DNA of 64,000 nt from Clostridia bacterium (GCA_017522225.1 JAFWZR010000015.1:1-64000), one strand, 5' to 3'. Shown: positions 51,025 through 59,992, counted from the first letter of the stretch. The notes: generated by a model from the letters alone, not told the origin. Program-made: numbers and translations.

Positions 51025-51912
51025 ATGAAAATCAAAAAGGCTATCATCCCCGCAGCCGGTCTCGGTACACGAGTTCTTCCCGCTTCAAAGGCAGTACCGA
51101 AGGAAATGCTCAACATCGTTGACAAGCCTGCTATCCAGTACATCGTTGAGGAAGCAGCTGCTGCAGGTATCGAGGATATCCTCATCATCACAAACCGCGG
51201 TAAGGGTGTTATCGAAGATCACTTTGACCACAGCTACGAGCTTGAAGACAAGCTTTCAAAGAATCCCTCAAAGAAGGATCTTTACGAGGATGTTCTTGCT
51301 TGCTCAAACATCGCAAACGTTTACTTCATCCGTCAGAAGGAAACAAAGGGTCTCGGCCACGCTATTATGTGTGCCAAAAGCTTTGTCGGCAACGAGCCGT
51401 TCGCTATCCTTTACGGTGACGACGTTATCATCAACGACGAGTATCCTGTAACAAAGCAGCTTGTTGACGTTTACGAGAAGACAGGCAAGGGTGTTGTAGG
51501 CGTTAAGGAAGTGCCGAGAAAGGACGTTCCGAAGTACTGCTCACTCGACGTTACACATCACGAGGATAACGACAAGGTTATGGATGTTCACAACATCATC
51601 GAGAAGCCGACAGACGATCAGATTATGTCCTGCTACTCAATCCTCGGCAGAGTTGTTGCTCCTCCGCAGGTATTTGATTACCTTGCTGAAGACCTTGCAA
51701 ACACTCCCGAAGGCGAAGAGCTCTTCTTCACAGATACTCTCACACGTCTCGGTAAGGAAGGCAACCTTCTCGCTGTTGACTTTGACGGTATCCGTTACGA
51801 TATGGGTAACAAGCTCGGTATTATGAAGGCTAACTGCGAGGTTGCTCTCAACCACGACGAAATCGGTGAGGATTTCAAGGCTTACATCAAGGACCTTGCT
51901 GCTCAACTTTAA
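51025..51912 (+). CDS. galU: UTP-glucose-1-phosphate uridylyltransferase
   Basis: A 295-residue nucleotidyltransferase making UDP-glucose for surface glycans and galactose metabolism. IIPAAGLGTRVLPASKAVPKEML is the nucleotide-binding signature, with VDKPAIQYIVEEA, KETKGLGHAIMCA, PFAILYGDDV (metal Asp) and DFDGIRYDMGNKLG following. AGGAGGAG lies 7 bases before the ATG. Confidence 0.96.
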   Translation: MKIKKAIIPAAGLGTRVLPASKAVPKEMLNIVDKPAIQYIVEEAAAAGIEDILIITNRGKGVIEDHFDHSYELEDKLSKNPSKKDLYEDVLACSNIANVYFIRQKETKGLGHAIMCAKSFVGNEPFAILYGDDVIINDEYPVTKQLVDVYEKTGKGVVGVKEVPRKDVPKYCSLDVTHHEDNDKVMDVHNIIEKPTDDQIMSCYSILGRVVAPPQVFDYLAEDLANTPEGEELFFTDTLTRLGKEGNLLAVDFDGIRYDMGNKLGIMKANCEVALNHDEIGEDFKAYIKDLAAQL

Positions 51913-51924
51913 TCTTTAAACATA

Positions 51925-51960
51925 AAAAGTGTCTTGCTCGAGCAAGACACTTTCTTTTTT
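51925..51960. terminator. Bidirectional terminator galU/folT
   Basis: AAAGTGTCTTGCT / AGCAAGACACTTT stem followed by CTTTTTTTC; convergent genes on both sides. Confidence 0.88.
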
Positions 51961-51964
51961 TCTT

Positions 51965-52510
51965 TTATCTGTTTTTTTTCGACTGTTTTCTCATAACTTC
52001 GGTTTTCAGGCGTTTTGCAATCTGTAATCTGTGGAAGAAAATCTCGGCAAAGCCTATCTGAATAATTGCCATCACAAGGCACTGCCATATACGTGTTGCA
52101 ATCAGAGCAGAAAACGCCTCCGTATACATAATCGACAGCCACAGCGTGTTGAGGAAAAGACTGCAGACAAGCTCGTTTATCACAACACCTGCAACAATCT
52201 TCGGGGTGGAACAGTTACCGTGGAAAGCAAGACCGAAAATAAAGCCTGTCAGTGCGGCGGTAACGGTAAAGCCCGGGAAAAATGCACCCGACGGCATTGC
52301 CAATGCACCGATAATGTCACTGACCGTTGCAACAATTACACCGCCTGCAGGACCGTACAGATAAGAGGCAAACATCAGCGGAATGAAAGAAAAACCGATT
52401 TTGAGATAAGGCAGGTTAATTGACAGCATTCTCGACAGAACAATCTGCATTGCAATAAGAATTGCCGTAATTGCTACCCTGAAAATTTTTGAATTATTGA
52501 ATTTTCTCAT
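51965..52510 (-). CDS. folT: Folate ECF transporter S component
   Basis: A 181-residue membrane protein with five or six helices, the substrate-binding subunit of an energy-coupling-factor importer. SRMLSINLPYLKIGFSFIPLMFASYLYGPAGG and SDIIGALAMPSGAFFPGFTVTAALTGFIFG are typical of FolT-type S components. The shared EcfAA'T module is not in this window. GGGAGGT lies 5-6 bases before the ATG at 52510. The upstream leader is a tetrahydrofolate riboswitch whose platform can hide that ribosome site, supporting folate as substrate. Confidence 0.9.
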   Translation of the reverse strand: MRKFNNSKIFRVAITAILIAMQIVLSRMLSINLPYLKIGFSFIPLMFASYLYGPAGGVIVATVSDIIGALAMPSGAFFPGFTVTAALTGFIFGLAFHGNCSTPKIVAGVVINELVCSLFLNTLWLSIMYTEAFSALIATRIWQCLVMAIIQIGFAEIFFHRLQIAKRLKTEVMRKQSKKNR

Positions 52511-52516
52511 ATAAAA

Positions 52517-52550
52517 ACCTCCCATCATCCGTAATGAATAATAGGGAGGT
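52517..52550 (-). promoter_or_regulatory. Ribosome-site sequestering hairpin of folT
   Basis: Minus strand ACCTCCC (52550-52544) is fully complementary to the folT ribosome site GGGAGGT (52523-52517). It lies between the riboswitch aptamer and the start codon, so ligand control is probably translational. Confidence 0.7.
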
Positions 52551-52567
52551 CAATCTCGATACTATTC

Positions 52568-52644
52568 AGCGGGATGCGACAGCTACACTGACTGCGGCGG
52601 ACAACTCCCCGTCCCGCCGGGATTAACGCATAACCGTCTACTCT
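52568..52644 (-). ncRNA. Tetrahydrofolate riboswitch aptamer
   Basis: Minus-strand leader of folT. Conserved pieces of the THF class appear in order: AGAGTAGA, GCGTTAA, GGGACGGGGAGTTGTCC and GCATCCCGCT. The arrangement resembles the aptamers described upstream of folT in Clostridia. Identification by pattern and context. Confidence 0.85.
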
Positions 52645-52688
52645 GAAATCTGTAAACATATTATATACCTATTTTTTAAAATGTAAAG

Positions 52689-53612
52689 TTATTTTTTCGA
52701 AAAGCCTTCAACATTCATATATCCCTTGGACTTGTACCTGATATAAGCCGTCAGTGCGACACCGAAGGGAATGGCAAGCACGGTCATCAGCTTTTTCGGT
52801 GACTCGGCAATAAATTTTGCATTTTTGCTGAGAATTGAGCTTGAAACATAGTGAACACAGTTGCGGAAAACATCTTTTATATCGGTGTTGTCACGCATAC
52901 TTTCCTTGCGCACAAAGGCAAAGCCCTTAGGATTGCGCAGGTATTGCCTGAACATATTCACACTCGAGCCGTCCTGCTGATACTCAACCACACAAACAGG
53001 TTCGTTGAGGATAATCAAGGTGTATTCTTTATCCGCTTTTTCGTATTTATATGCAAGTGAAACGTACTTTTCGCCCTCAAACTCGGGGTAAGGCGGATAT
53101 TTATTCATAACATCGTTGCGATAGATAAGCTTCTTATCACCCTTGCCGCCCCGTGAATAATACCCCCATAGAGTCGTGTCAGTCCTGTCCGTTTCAAGAG
53201 GCAGACCGATGACCTCTCCGTTTTCAAAAATATCGAGCGCAATTATACCTGCATATTTTTCGTCACCGTGTTTTTTCCAGCAGTCAACAATCTTCTCAAC
53301 CGCATCGTCCGTCATATAATCATCAGAGTCGATGCAGACGGAAAGCTCCGTATCCATATTGGCATAAGCGGTGTTGTGCGCGGTGTGCATACCGCCGTTT
53401 TTCTTGTAAACATACCGTATTTCAAATCCGTTGTCCGCAGACTGCCACTCGCGGATAAGCTGTGCGGTATTGTCCGTTGAGCCGTCGTCAACAACAAGCC
53501 AGATAAAGTCCTTGCACGTCTGTCTGCAAAGACTTTCATAACACAGATGAATTGAATAATCACGGTTATATGCCGGGGTAAAAACCGTAAGGGTTTTATT
53601 TGTTGTGTTCAT
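52689..53612 (-). CDS. Family 2 glycosyltransferase
   Basis: A 307-residue GT-A transferase. Nucleotide-binding pattern TVFTPAYNRDYSIHLCYESL, WLVVDDGSTDNTAQLI and the metal-binding CIDSDDYM are clear; NKYPPYPEFEGEKYV is typical of related clostridial proteins. No membrane domain except perhaps a short helix near 282-295. It overlaps the preceding glycosyltransferase by 17 bases, with GAGGAG about 10 bases before the ATG. Both act probably in surface glycan synthesis. Confidence 0.92.
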   Translation of the reverse strand: MNTTNKTLTVFTPAYNRDYSIHLCYESLCRQTCKDFIWLVVDDGSTDNTAQLIREWQSADNGFEIRYVYKKNGGMHTAHNTAYANMDTELSVCIDSDDYMTDDAVEKIVDCWKKHGDEKYAGIIALDIFENGEVIGLPLETDRTDTTLWGYYSRGGKGDKKLIYRNDVMNKYPPYPEFEGEKYVSLAYKYEKADKEYTLIILNEPVCVVEYQQDGSSVNMFRQYLRNPKGFAFVRKESMRDNTDIKDVFRNCVHYVSSSILSKNAKFIAESPKKLMTVLAIPFGVALTAYIRYKSKGYMNVEGFSKK

Positions 53613-54726
53613 TTATATAAAACTCCTCAAGCCACTTGGCATTTTCTTTGATGTCAAATTTTGCACGTACAATATCGTCTTTCGCATTCCTTCTCGGGTA
53701 GCCGTCAGCGTATTTAAGCACCTCTTCTGCCCACCTCTGAGTTGACGATTGCAGTGAAACGATGTCAATATTCTGAGTTATTCTGCAGTCATCGGGAATA
53801 TTGTCCGAAATAACACATTTAATACCCGAGGACTGTGCCTCAACAAGTGTTACGGGTAAGCCCTCATACAGCGACGGGAAAAGAAAAACATCCGATGCAA
53901 CCATAATATCATTCACATCATTACGCAGACCCATAAAGCGTACACAGTCGGTAAGTCCTGCGGCTTCAACCTGCTGACGCACCTTTTCTTCAAGGTCACC
54001 GGCACCGACCAGCAGCAGCACGGAGTCGGGCCTGATGCTGTGAACAGCTTTAAAGATTTCCACAAGGAAGGTGTGATTCTTCTGCGCGTTGAATCTGCCG
54101 ACGTGGCAGACGGTGAATTTACCCTCAAGGTCAAACTTTGCTTTAAGAGCTGCAGATTTTTCCTCGCTCCACACAAATCGGCTTGCATCAACGGCATTGT
54201 TCATCATCACAAATTCAGGCTTACTCTTCTTGCCGAAAAGCCATTCGCCTGCTTCAATACCGCAGATGAATTTATGGTCAGTGTACTTTCTGATTCTGTG
54301 CTTGAAATATTCGCGTACAAGATCCTTTGCTTTTTCAACAAGCGTTTCGTCCTTAAAATGCGGTGCGTTGTGTGCGTGGCAGACGCTGCATTTCACACCG
54401 TGCTTCTTAGCCTCGCGGAAGGCATAAAATCCAAGCTCTGACATATGCGAATGGACTATCGAATACTCCTTATGCTCATCAAAAAATCTTGCAACTTCCC
54501 TTTTGTATTCACCGAAATGTCCCGGCTGAACGGGAGGCATACGGTAAATTCTGCCTCCGAGTGCTTCGATTTCATCGTCATAAGCACCCCGCTCCTGACG
54601 GTGAACCATAAAGTCAAACTGAACACGGGTACGGTCGATGCTGCGGTAATAATTCATCACCATTGTCTCCGCACCGCCGCGGTTCATTATCGTAAAAAGA
54701 TTAAGTATTCTGATGGGACTACTCAT
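53596..54726 (-). CDS. Family 1/4 glycosyltransferase
   Basis: A 376-residue GT-B glycosyltransferase. LNLFTIMNRGGAETMVMNYYR at the N terminus is the acceptor-side glycine loop of GT4 proteins; CHVGRFNAQKNHTFLVEIF, LLLVGAGDLEEKV and SDVFLFPSLYEGLPVTLVEAQSSG are the donor-binding segments with the EX7E-type Glu pair. The ATG at 54726 has GGAG 7 bases upstream; the frame runs to 54789 without one. Confidence 0.93.
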   Translation of the reverse strand: MSSPIRILNLFTIMNRGGAETMVMNYYRSIDRTRVQFDFMVHRQERGAYDDEIEALGGRIYRMPPVQPGHFGEYKREVARFFDEHKEYSIVHSHMSELGFYAFREAKKHGVKCSVCHAHNAPHFKDETLVEKAKDLVREYFKHRIRKYTDHKFICGIEAGEWLFGKKSKPEFVMMNNAVDASRFVWSEEKSAALKAKFDLEGKFTVCHVGRFNAQKNHTFLVEIFKAVHSIRPDSVLLLVGAGDLEEKVRQQVEAAGLTDCVRFMGLRNDVNDIMVASDVFLFPSLYEGLPVTLVEAQSSGIKCVISDNIPDDCRITQNIDIVSLQSSTQRWAEEVLKYADGYPRRNAKDDIVRAKFDIKENAKWLEEFYINEHNK

Positions 54727-54794
54727 AAACATTCTCCATTCAGAGTCGGTTGATGATGACATTATACAATTTTTATTATGCTTTGTCAAAAACG

Positions 54795-54822
54795 CAAAAA
54801 CAGCAGGAGATTTCTCCCCTGC
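54795..54822 (-). terminator. Terminator after fucO
   Basis: GCA-GGAGA / TCTCC-TGC stem with a two-base bulge, then TGTTTTTGCGTTTTT on minus. Confidence 0.65.
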
Positions 54823-54840
54823 CGCTGATGCTTAATTTTT

Positions 54841-55986
54841 TTACATAAGGCTGTTGTAAAGAGCTGTGATCTCTTCAACACTTGTGTCACGGGGGTTACC
54901 GGGACGGCAAGCGTCGTCAAATGCTGACTGTGCAAGGAACGGAATGTCCTCTGCCTTAACAATTTCCTTAAGGTCTGCAGGAATGCCAACATCTGCCGAG
55001 AGCTTCTTAACAGCATCAACTGCTGCCTTGCGATACTCTTCTACGCTCATATTCTCTGTACCCTCAACGCCCATAGCCTTAGCAATATCTCTGTACTTCT
55101 CACCTGTTTCGGGAGCGTTATACTCCATAATTGTGGGAAGAAGGATTGCGTTAGCAACACCGTGAGGAGTGTCATAAAGTGCACCGAGAGGATGTGCCAT
55201 TGAGTGAACAATACCGAGACCTACGTTTGAGAAGCCCATACCTGCAACATACTGACCGAGAGCCATACCTTCTCTGCCCTCGTCTGTGTTTTCAACTGCA
55301 CCGCGGAGGCTCTTTGCGATGATTTCGATAGCCTTGATGTGGAACATATCTGAAAGCTCCCAGGCACCCTTTGTGATGTAGCCTTCGATAGCGTGTGTAA
55401 GAGCGTCCATACCTGTTGCTGCTGTAAGGCCCTTGGGCATTGATGCCATCATATCGGGGTCAACAACTGCTACAACGGGGATGTCGTGAACATCTACGCA
55501 AACCATCTTGCGGTTCTTCTCTGCGTCTGTGATAACATAGTTGATTGTAACCTCAGCTGCAGTACCTGCTGTTGTGGGAACAGCGATGATGGGAACGCAC
55601 TTATTCTTTGTGGGAGCAACGCCCTCAAGTGAACGGACATCTGCAAAATCGGGGTTTGTGATGATGATACCGATAGCCTTTGCTGTGTCCATTGATGAGC
55701 CGCCGCCGATAGCAACGATGCAGTCTGCACCTGCTGCCTTATAAGCTTCAACACCTGCCTGAACGTTTTCGATTGTCGGGTTGGGCTTTATTTCGCTGAA
55801 CATTGCATATTCAATGCCTGCTGCCTCAAGGATGTCTGTTACCTTCTTTGAAACGCCGAACTTGATAAGGTCGGGGTCAGAAGCAACAAAAACCTTTTTA
55901 AAACCACGTGCTTTGATTTCATCGGGGATAGCGTTGATAGCACCCTTGCCGTGGTATGATGTTTCGTTAAGTACAAATCTGTTCAT
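54841..55986 (-). CDS. fucO: Iron-containing alcohol dehydrogenase, lactaldehyde reductase type
   Basis: A 381-residue group III alcohol dehydrogenase with strong resemblance to E. coli FucO throughout: FVLNETSYHGKGA, IAIGGGSSMDTAKAIG, PTTAGTAAEVTINYVIT, ATGMDALTHAIEGYITKGAW, and the iron-ligand region GLGIVHSMAHPLGALYDTPHG. It reduces lactaldehyde to 1,2-propanediol with NADH, from fucose or rhamnose breakdown. No other fucose genes are near. AAGGAG lies about 10 bases before the ATG. A Rex-like site lies upstream. Confidence 0.92.
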   Translation of the reverse strand: MNRFVLNETSYHGKGAINAIPDEIKARGFKKVFVASDPDLIKFGVSKKVTDILEAAGIEYAMFSEIKPNPTIENVQAGVEAYKAAGADCIVAIGGGSSMDTAKAIGIIITNPDFADVRSLEGVAPTKNKCVPIIAVPTTAGTAAEVTINYVITDAEKNRKMVCVDVHDIPVVAVVDPDMMASMPKGLTAATGMDALTHAIEGYITKGAWELSDMFHIKAIEIIAKSLRGAVENTDEGREGMALGQYVAGMGFSNVGLGIVHSMAHPLGALYDTPHGVANAILLPTIMEYNAPETGEKYRDIAKAMGVEGTENMSVEEYRKAAVDAVKKLSADVGIPADLKEIVKAEDIPFLAQSAFDDACRPGNPRDTSVEEITALYNSLM

Positions 55987-56062
55987 TGGTTATCATTCTC
56001 CTTTTGCCGTCTGACGGCTAAAATTACAAGTACATTATAATACTTATTCGCGCAGATTTCTA

Positions 56063-56080
56063 TTGACAAATTGTTAACAA
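56063..56080. promoter_or_regulatory. Rex-like operator candidate upstream of fucO
   Basis: TTGACAA-ATTG-TTAACAA: 7-4-7 layout of the Rex consensus TTGTTAA-N4-TTAACAA with two mismatches in the left half. Lies about 80 bases upstream of fucO. Confidence 0.4.
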
Positions 56081-56209
56081 TCCGTATAAAATTTATGTTT
56101 ATTTTGCCGATTTTAAAAGCCCTTCTCAACCACCCACCATATCTTGTGTTTACAGCATTACAGTACATCTAAAGCAGATTTATTTTGCAGAAAAAGATAT
56201 AGAAAAGTA

Positions 56210-56238
56210 TTGACTTTATTCACTTTTATTTGTATAAT
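56210..56238 (+). promoter_or_regulatory. rpsF-ssb-rpsR promoter
   Basis: TTGACT (56210-56215), 17-base spacer, TATAAT (56233-56238), 77 bases before the rpsF start. Confidence 0.85.
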
Positions 56239-56314
56239 ACTAAGGCTGTGAAATATCCAACACAGCATCCTTGCCACTTCGGTGGTCAAAAGTCCAGAAG
56301 GAGGTGCTTTAACA

Positions 56315-56599
56315 ATGGCAGTAGGTAACTATGAGGCAATGCTCGTTTTCTCCGTTAAGGAGAGTGAGGACGCTGCAAAGGCTTTGGTAGAAAAGTTCAA
56401 GTCTCTTATCGAGAAGAACGGTACTGTTGAAAGCGTTGAGGAGTGGGGTAAGAGAAAGCTTGCTTACGCTATCAACTATGAGACAGATGGCTACTATGCT
56501 CTTTACAACTTCAGCTCAGAGCCGGAATTCCCTGCAGAGCTTGACCGTGTTCTCAACATTACAGACGGCGTGCTTCGTTCACTTATCATCAAAAAATAA
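56315..56599 (+). CDS. rpsF: Small ribosomal subunit protein bS6
   Basis: A 94-residue ribosomal protein of the 30S platform, partner of bS18. NYEAMLVFSVKE, EEWGKRKLAYAINYETDGYYAL and the C-terminal VLRSLIIKK are typical. The ATG at 56315 lies 10 bases after AAGGAGGTG. First gene of the classical rpsF-ssb-rpsR operon. Confidence 0.96.
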   Translation: MAVGNYEAMLVFSVKESEDAAKALVEKFKSLIEKNGTVESVEEWGKRKLAYAINYETDGYYALYNFSSEPEFPAELDRVLNITDGVLRSLIIKK

Positions 56600-56613
56600 G
56601 GGAGGAAGCAACA

Positions 56614-57054
56614 GTGATCAACAATGTAGTATTGATGGGTAGACTTGTTGCAACCCCCGAGTTGCGAAATACCCAGAACGGAATTGCCGTAACATCTTTC
56701 ACACTTGCAGTTGAGCGTTCATTCGCACGTGCAGGTGAGCAGAGACAGGCTGATTTCATCAACTGTGTTGCATGGAGAAACTCCGCTGAATTTATCGCAA
56801 GATATTTCCAGAAGGGTTCAATGATTGCAGTAACAGGTTCAATTCAGACCCGTAACTATGAAGACAAAAACGGCAACAAAAGAACAGCAACAGAGGTTGT
56901 GGTTGACCAGGCAAGTTTCTGCGGCTCAAAGGCAGAAACAGGCACAAGCGGTTACTCAGCTCCTGCTGCAATGATGCCTGAGGCTCCGTCATTCTCCACC
57001 GCTTCAGAAGGTGATTTTGAGGAGATCGCAGGTGACGATGATTTGCCGTTCTGA
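56614..57054 (+). CDS. ssb: Single-stranded DNA-binding protein
   Basis: A 146-residue OB-fold protein that coats single-stranded [31 protein letters not shown] and [18 protein letters not shown] form the core; the flexible tail ends in the partner-binding DDDLPF. Start is GTG, with GGGAGG 8 bases upstream. Middle gene of the operon. Confidence 0.96.
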   Translation: MINNVVLMGRLVATPELRNTQNGIAVTSFTLAVERSFARAGEQRQADFINCVAWRNSAEFIARYFQKGSMIAVTGSIQTRNYEDKNGNKRTATEVVVDQASFCGSKAETGTSGYSAPAAMMPEAPSFSTASEGDFEEIAGDDDLPF

Positions 57055-57097
57055 GCAGATTGTTGTCCAAGGTAATCTAAATAGGAGGTATTTTACA

Positions 57098-57343
57098 ATG
57101 GCTTACGATAAGAACAACGGCCGTCCTAACAGAAAAGGCCGCAAAAAGGTTTGTTCATTCTGCGTAGAAAAGGCTGAATGCATCGACTATAAGGATATTA
57201 ACAAGCTCAACAAGTACACTTCAGACAGAGCAAAGATCCTTCCCCGTCGTGTAACAGGTACTTGCGCAAAGCATCAGAGAGAGCTTACAACAGCTATCAA
57301 GCGTGCTCGTCACGTAGCTCTTATGGCTTACACATCAGACTGA
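57098..57343 (+). CDS. rpsR: Small ribosomal subunit protein bS18, zinc-binding form
   Basis: An 81-residue ribosomal protein. [18 protein letters not shown] with a later Cys in TGTCAKHQ gives the four-Cys (zinc-ribbon) form of bS18; [30 protein letters not shown] is the conserved core. AGGAGGT lies about 8 bases before the ATG at 57098. Last gene of the operon, followed by a terminator. Confidence 0.96.
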   Translation: MAYDKNNGRPNRKGRKKVCSFCVEKAECIDYKDINKLNKYTSDRAKILPRRVTGTCAKHQRELTTAIKRARHVALMAYTSD

Positions 57344-57350
57344 TAAAAAC

Positions 57351-57390
57351 CGTATCACACCACAGATTAACGTCTGTGGTGTTTTTTTGT
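57351..57390 (+). terminator. Terminator of the rpsF operon
   Basis: ACACCACAGA-TTAACG-TCTGTGGTGT followed by TTTTTT. Confidence 0.9.
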
Positions 57391-57405
57391 GCCAATTCCT
57401 GCAGA

Positions 57406-57434
57406 TTGACTTTTACTGTTGTTTTAGGTATAAT
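57406..57434 (+). promoter_or_regulatory. Promoter of the AGCS symporter gene
   Basis: TTGACT (57406-57411), 17-base spacer, TATAAT (57429-57434). Confidence 0.85.
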
Positions 57435-57461
57435 TTCAGTATCATTTCAGGAGAGGTTTTT

Positions 57462-58874
57462 ATGTTCGAAAATATTGTTTCTTTTTTAAACGAGGCACTT
57501 TACACATACATTCTTATAATCCTTCTTGTTCTTGCAGGACTTTACTTCACCGTGAGAACTCGTTTTGCTCCGTTCCGCCTTTTCGGCGAGCAGATACGCT
57601 CCGTTATGGAAAAGCCGTCAACGGATAAAAACGGTAACAAAAAGGTTTCTTCCTTTCAGGCGCTGATGGTTTCGACAGCATCGCGAGTCGGTACGGGCAA
57701 CATCGTCGGTGTTTCGACCGCACTTTGTCTTGGCGGCTTCGGCTCAGTTTTCTGGATGTGGATTATTGCCGTTATAGGCAGCGCTTCGGCTTTTTTTGAA
57801 AGCACTCTCGCACAGATTTATAAAAAGAAAGGGCCCGACGGCTGCTACGGCGGACCTGCATACTATATTCAGAGCGCACTCAGGAACCGTCCCCTTGCGA
57901 TTGTTTTTTCCGTGCTTCTGATTGCGACATACGGAATAGGCTTCAATATGCTCGCATCCTACAATCTGCAGTCCACCTTCTCCTCATACAGCTTCTATAA
58001 CGAAGCTACTACCCCGTGGATTATCGGTGCGGTGGTAGCCGTGCTTGTTGCAATCTGTCTTTTCGGCGGCGGAAAAAGAATTATTAAAATCACAAGCCTT
58101 CTCGTTCCGTTTATGGGCATTGCATACATCCTTGTTGCGTTGGCGGTAACCGTTATCAACATCAGAATGCTTCCCGGAGTTTTCAGCCGTATTTTTTCAG
58201 AAGCCTTTGATTTTCAGGCAATTTTCGGCGGATTCACAGGCTCGTGCGTTATGTACGGTATCAAAAGAGGTCTGTTTTCCAACGAAGCAGGTGTAGGCTC
58301 TGCTCCTAACGCCTCGGCTTCCGCGGATGTCAGCCACCCCGCAAAGCAAGGACTCGTTCAGGTTCTCTCTGTTTTTATCGACACAATTCTCATCTGCTCG
58401 GCAACAGCATTCCTTTGTATGTGTTCGGGTGTTGAGCCGACAGAAAAGCTCTCGGGTGCGCCGTATGTTCAGGCGGCACTGAGTAAAAGTCTCGGCTCCT
58501 TCGGCCCGATTTTTATAACCGTTGCGATGATGCTCTTTGCCTTCACAACTCTCCTCGGCAATCTGTATTATGTCGACCAGGGAATTTTCTTTATAAACGG
58601 TAAAATCCCGGGCAAAAAATTCACTGCTTTTTACCGAATCATTGCTTCCTTGCTGATTTTCCTCGGTGCAGGACTTAACGCAGGTCTTTTGTGGGATATT
58701 TCCGATGTGCTGATGGGTGCAATGACGATTATCAACATTCCCGTTATAATAATCCTCGGCAAGTATGCTCTTCGTACGCTCAAGGATTACGAGAAGCAGA
58801 AGAAAGACGGCAAGGACCCCGTATTCAGGGCAAAAGACATTGACCTTCCGCACGAGGTTGATTATTGGAAATAA
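57462..58874 (+). CDS. Sodium:alanine symporter family (AGCS) amino-acid carrier
   Basis: A 470-residue membrane protein with about 11 helices. RVGTGNIVGVSTALCLGGFGSVFWMW is the sodium- and substrate-binding family signature, with KKGPDGCYGGPAYYIQ, GGFTGSCVMYGIKRGLFSNEAGVGSAPNA and FAFTTLLGNLYYVDQG following. It imports alanine or glycine with sodium. The ATG at 57462 lies 9 bases after AGGAGAGG and 28 bases after the -10; the frame to 57387 extends beyond the promoter. Confidence 0.94.
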   Translation: MFENIVSFLNEALYTYILIILLVLAGLYFTVRTRFAPFRLFGEQIRSVMEKPSTDKNGNKKVSSFQALMVSTASRVGTGNIVGVSTALCLGGFGSVFWMWIIAVIGSASAFFESTLAQIYKKKGPDGCYGGPAYYIQSALRNRPLAIVFSVLLIATYGIGFNMLASYNLQSTFSSYSFYNEATTPWIIGAVVAVLVAICLFGGGKRIIKITSLLVPFMGIAYILVALAVTVINIRMLPGVFSRIFSEAFDFQAIFGGFTGSCVMYGIKRGLFSNEAGVGSAPNASASADVSHPAKQGLVQVLSVFIDTILICSATAFLCMCSGVEPTEKLSGAPYVQAALSKSLGSFGPIFITVAMMLFAFTTLLGNLYYVDQGIFFINGKIPGKKFTAFYRIIASLLIFLGAGLNAGLLWDISDVLMGAMTIINIPVIIILGKYALRTLKDYEKQKKDGKDPVFRAKDIDLPHEVDYWK

Positions 58875-58876
58875 GA

Positions 58877-58906
58877 TAAGGGACTGAAATTTCAGTCCCT
58901 TTATTT
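58877..58906 (+). terminator. Terminator of the AGCS gene
   Basis: Palindrome AAGGGACTGAAA / TTTCAGTCCCTT, then TATTTATT. Confidence 0.8.
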
Positions 58907-58983
58907 ATTCACAAATTCCTCTTTTATTTTTCATAAATATGGTGTATAATTACAGTAATATAATCTTGTAAGGAGATTTATAT

Positions 58984-59988
58984 ATGTCAAAAAATATTCT
59001 TGTTACCGGTGGCGCAGGCTTCATCGGAAGTAATTTCATCTATTATATGCAGCGTAAGCATCCCGACTACCGTCTTGTGTGTATTGATGCCCTTACTTAT
59101 GCAGGCAACCTCTATACCCTTGACGATGCACGATGCGACAATTTCCGTTTTGTTCACGGTGACATCTGTGACCGCAAGCTTGTTTTTGAGCTTTGTGAGG
59201 AAGAAAAGTTTGATGTAATTATCAACTTTGCGGCAGAAAGTCACGTTGACCGTTCAATCGAAAATCCCGAGGTCTTCCTCAAGACCAACATTCTCGGCAC
59301 TCAGGTGCTTCTTGACGCCTGTAACAAGTACAACATCCCCCGTTACCATCAGGTTTCAACTGACGAGGTTTACGGCGACCTGCCTCTTGACAGACCTGAC
59401 CTCTTCTTTACTGAGGATACACCGATTCACACATCGTCCCCCTACTCTGCAAGTAAGGCTTCGGCTGATCTGCTCGTAATGGCTTATCACCGCACCTTCG
59501 GCACACCTGCTACGATTTCCCGTTGCTCAAACAACTACGGTCCGTATCAGTTCCCCGAAAAGCTTATTCCCGTTATGATTGCAAAGGCTCTTGCTGACGA
59601 GAAGCTTCCTGTTTACGGTGAGGGACTCAATGTGCGTGACTGGCTTTATGTTGACGACCACTGCAAGGCAATTGATATGATTGTTGAAAAAGGCACAATC
59701 GGTGAGGTTTACAACATCGGCGGTCACAATGAAAAGGCTAACATTGATGTTGTTAAGACAATTCTTAAGTCAGTCGGCAAGGACGAGAGCCTTATCACCT
59801 TTGTCAAGGACCGTCCCGGCCACGATATGCGTTATGCAATTGATCCCGCCAAAATCCACACTGAGCTCGGTTGGGAGCCAGAAACACTCTTTAACGAGGG
59901 CATTCAGAAAACTATTGAATGGTACCTTAACAACCGCGAGTGGTGGGAAAAGATTTTAAGCGGTGAGTATCAGAATTACAGAGGTTGA
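58984..59988 (+). CDS. rfbB: dTDP-glucose 4,6-dehydratase
   Basis: A 334-residue short-chain dehydratase making dTDP-4-keto-6-deoxyglucose, precursor of rhamnose and other deoxy sugars. TGGAGFIGSNF binds NAD; STDEVYGD carries Thr, Asp and Glu; YSASKASADL has the Tyr and Lys; RCSNNYGPYQFPEKLIP and LPVYGEGLNVRDWLYVDDHC complete the pattern. AAGGAG lies 7-8 bases before the ATG. rfbA, rfbC and rfbD are not adjacent. Confidence 0.95.
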   Translation: MSKNILVTGGAGFIGSNFIYYMQRKHPDYRLVCIDALTYAGNLYTLDDARCDNFRFVHGDICDRKLVFELCEEEKFDVIINFAAESHVDRSIENPEVFLKTNILGTQVLLDACNKYNIPRYHQVSTDEVYGDLPLDRPDLFFTEDTPIHTSSPYSASKASADLLVMAYHRTFGTPATISRCSNNYGPYQFPEKLIPVMIAKALADEKLPVYGEGLNVRDWLYVDDHCKAIDMIVEKGTIGEVYNIGGHNEKANIDVVKTILKSVGKDESLITFVKDRPGHDMRYAIDPAKIHTELGWEPETLFNEGIQKTIEWYLNNREWWEKILSGEYQNYRG

Positions 59989-59992
59989 TTTT

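Larger units (their letters stand above)
55987..56314. other. Divergent intergenic region fucO / rpsF
   Basis: No gene. From left to right: fucO leader with a minus-strand TATAAT (56039-56034) lacking a good -35, a Rex-like 7-4-7 inverted repeat (56063-56080), an unremarkable stretch to 56205, the rpsF promoter (56210-56238), and an rpsF leader with a small hairpin (56272-56290). Confidence 0.65.
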
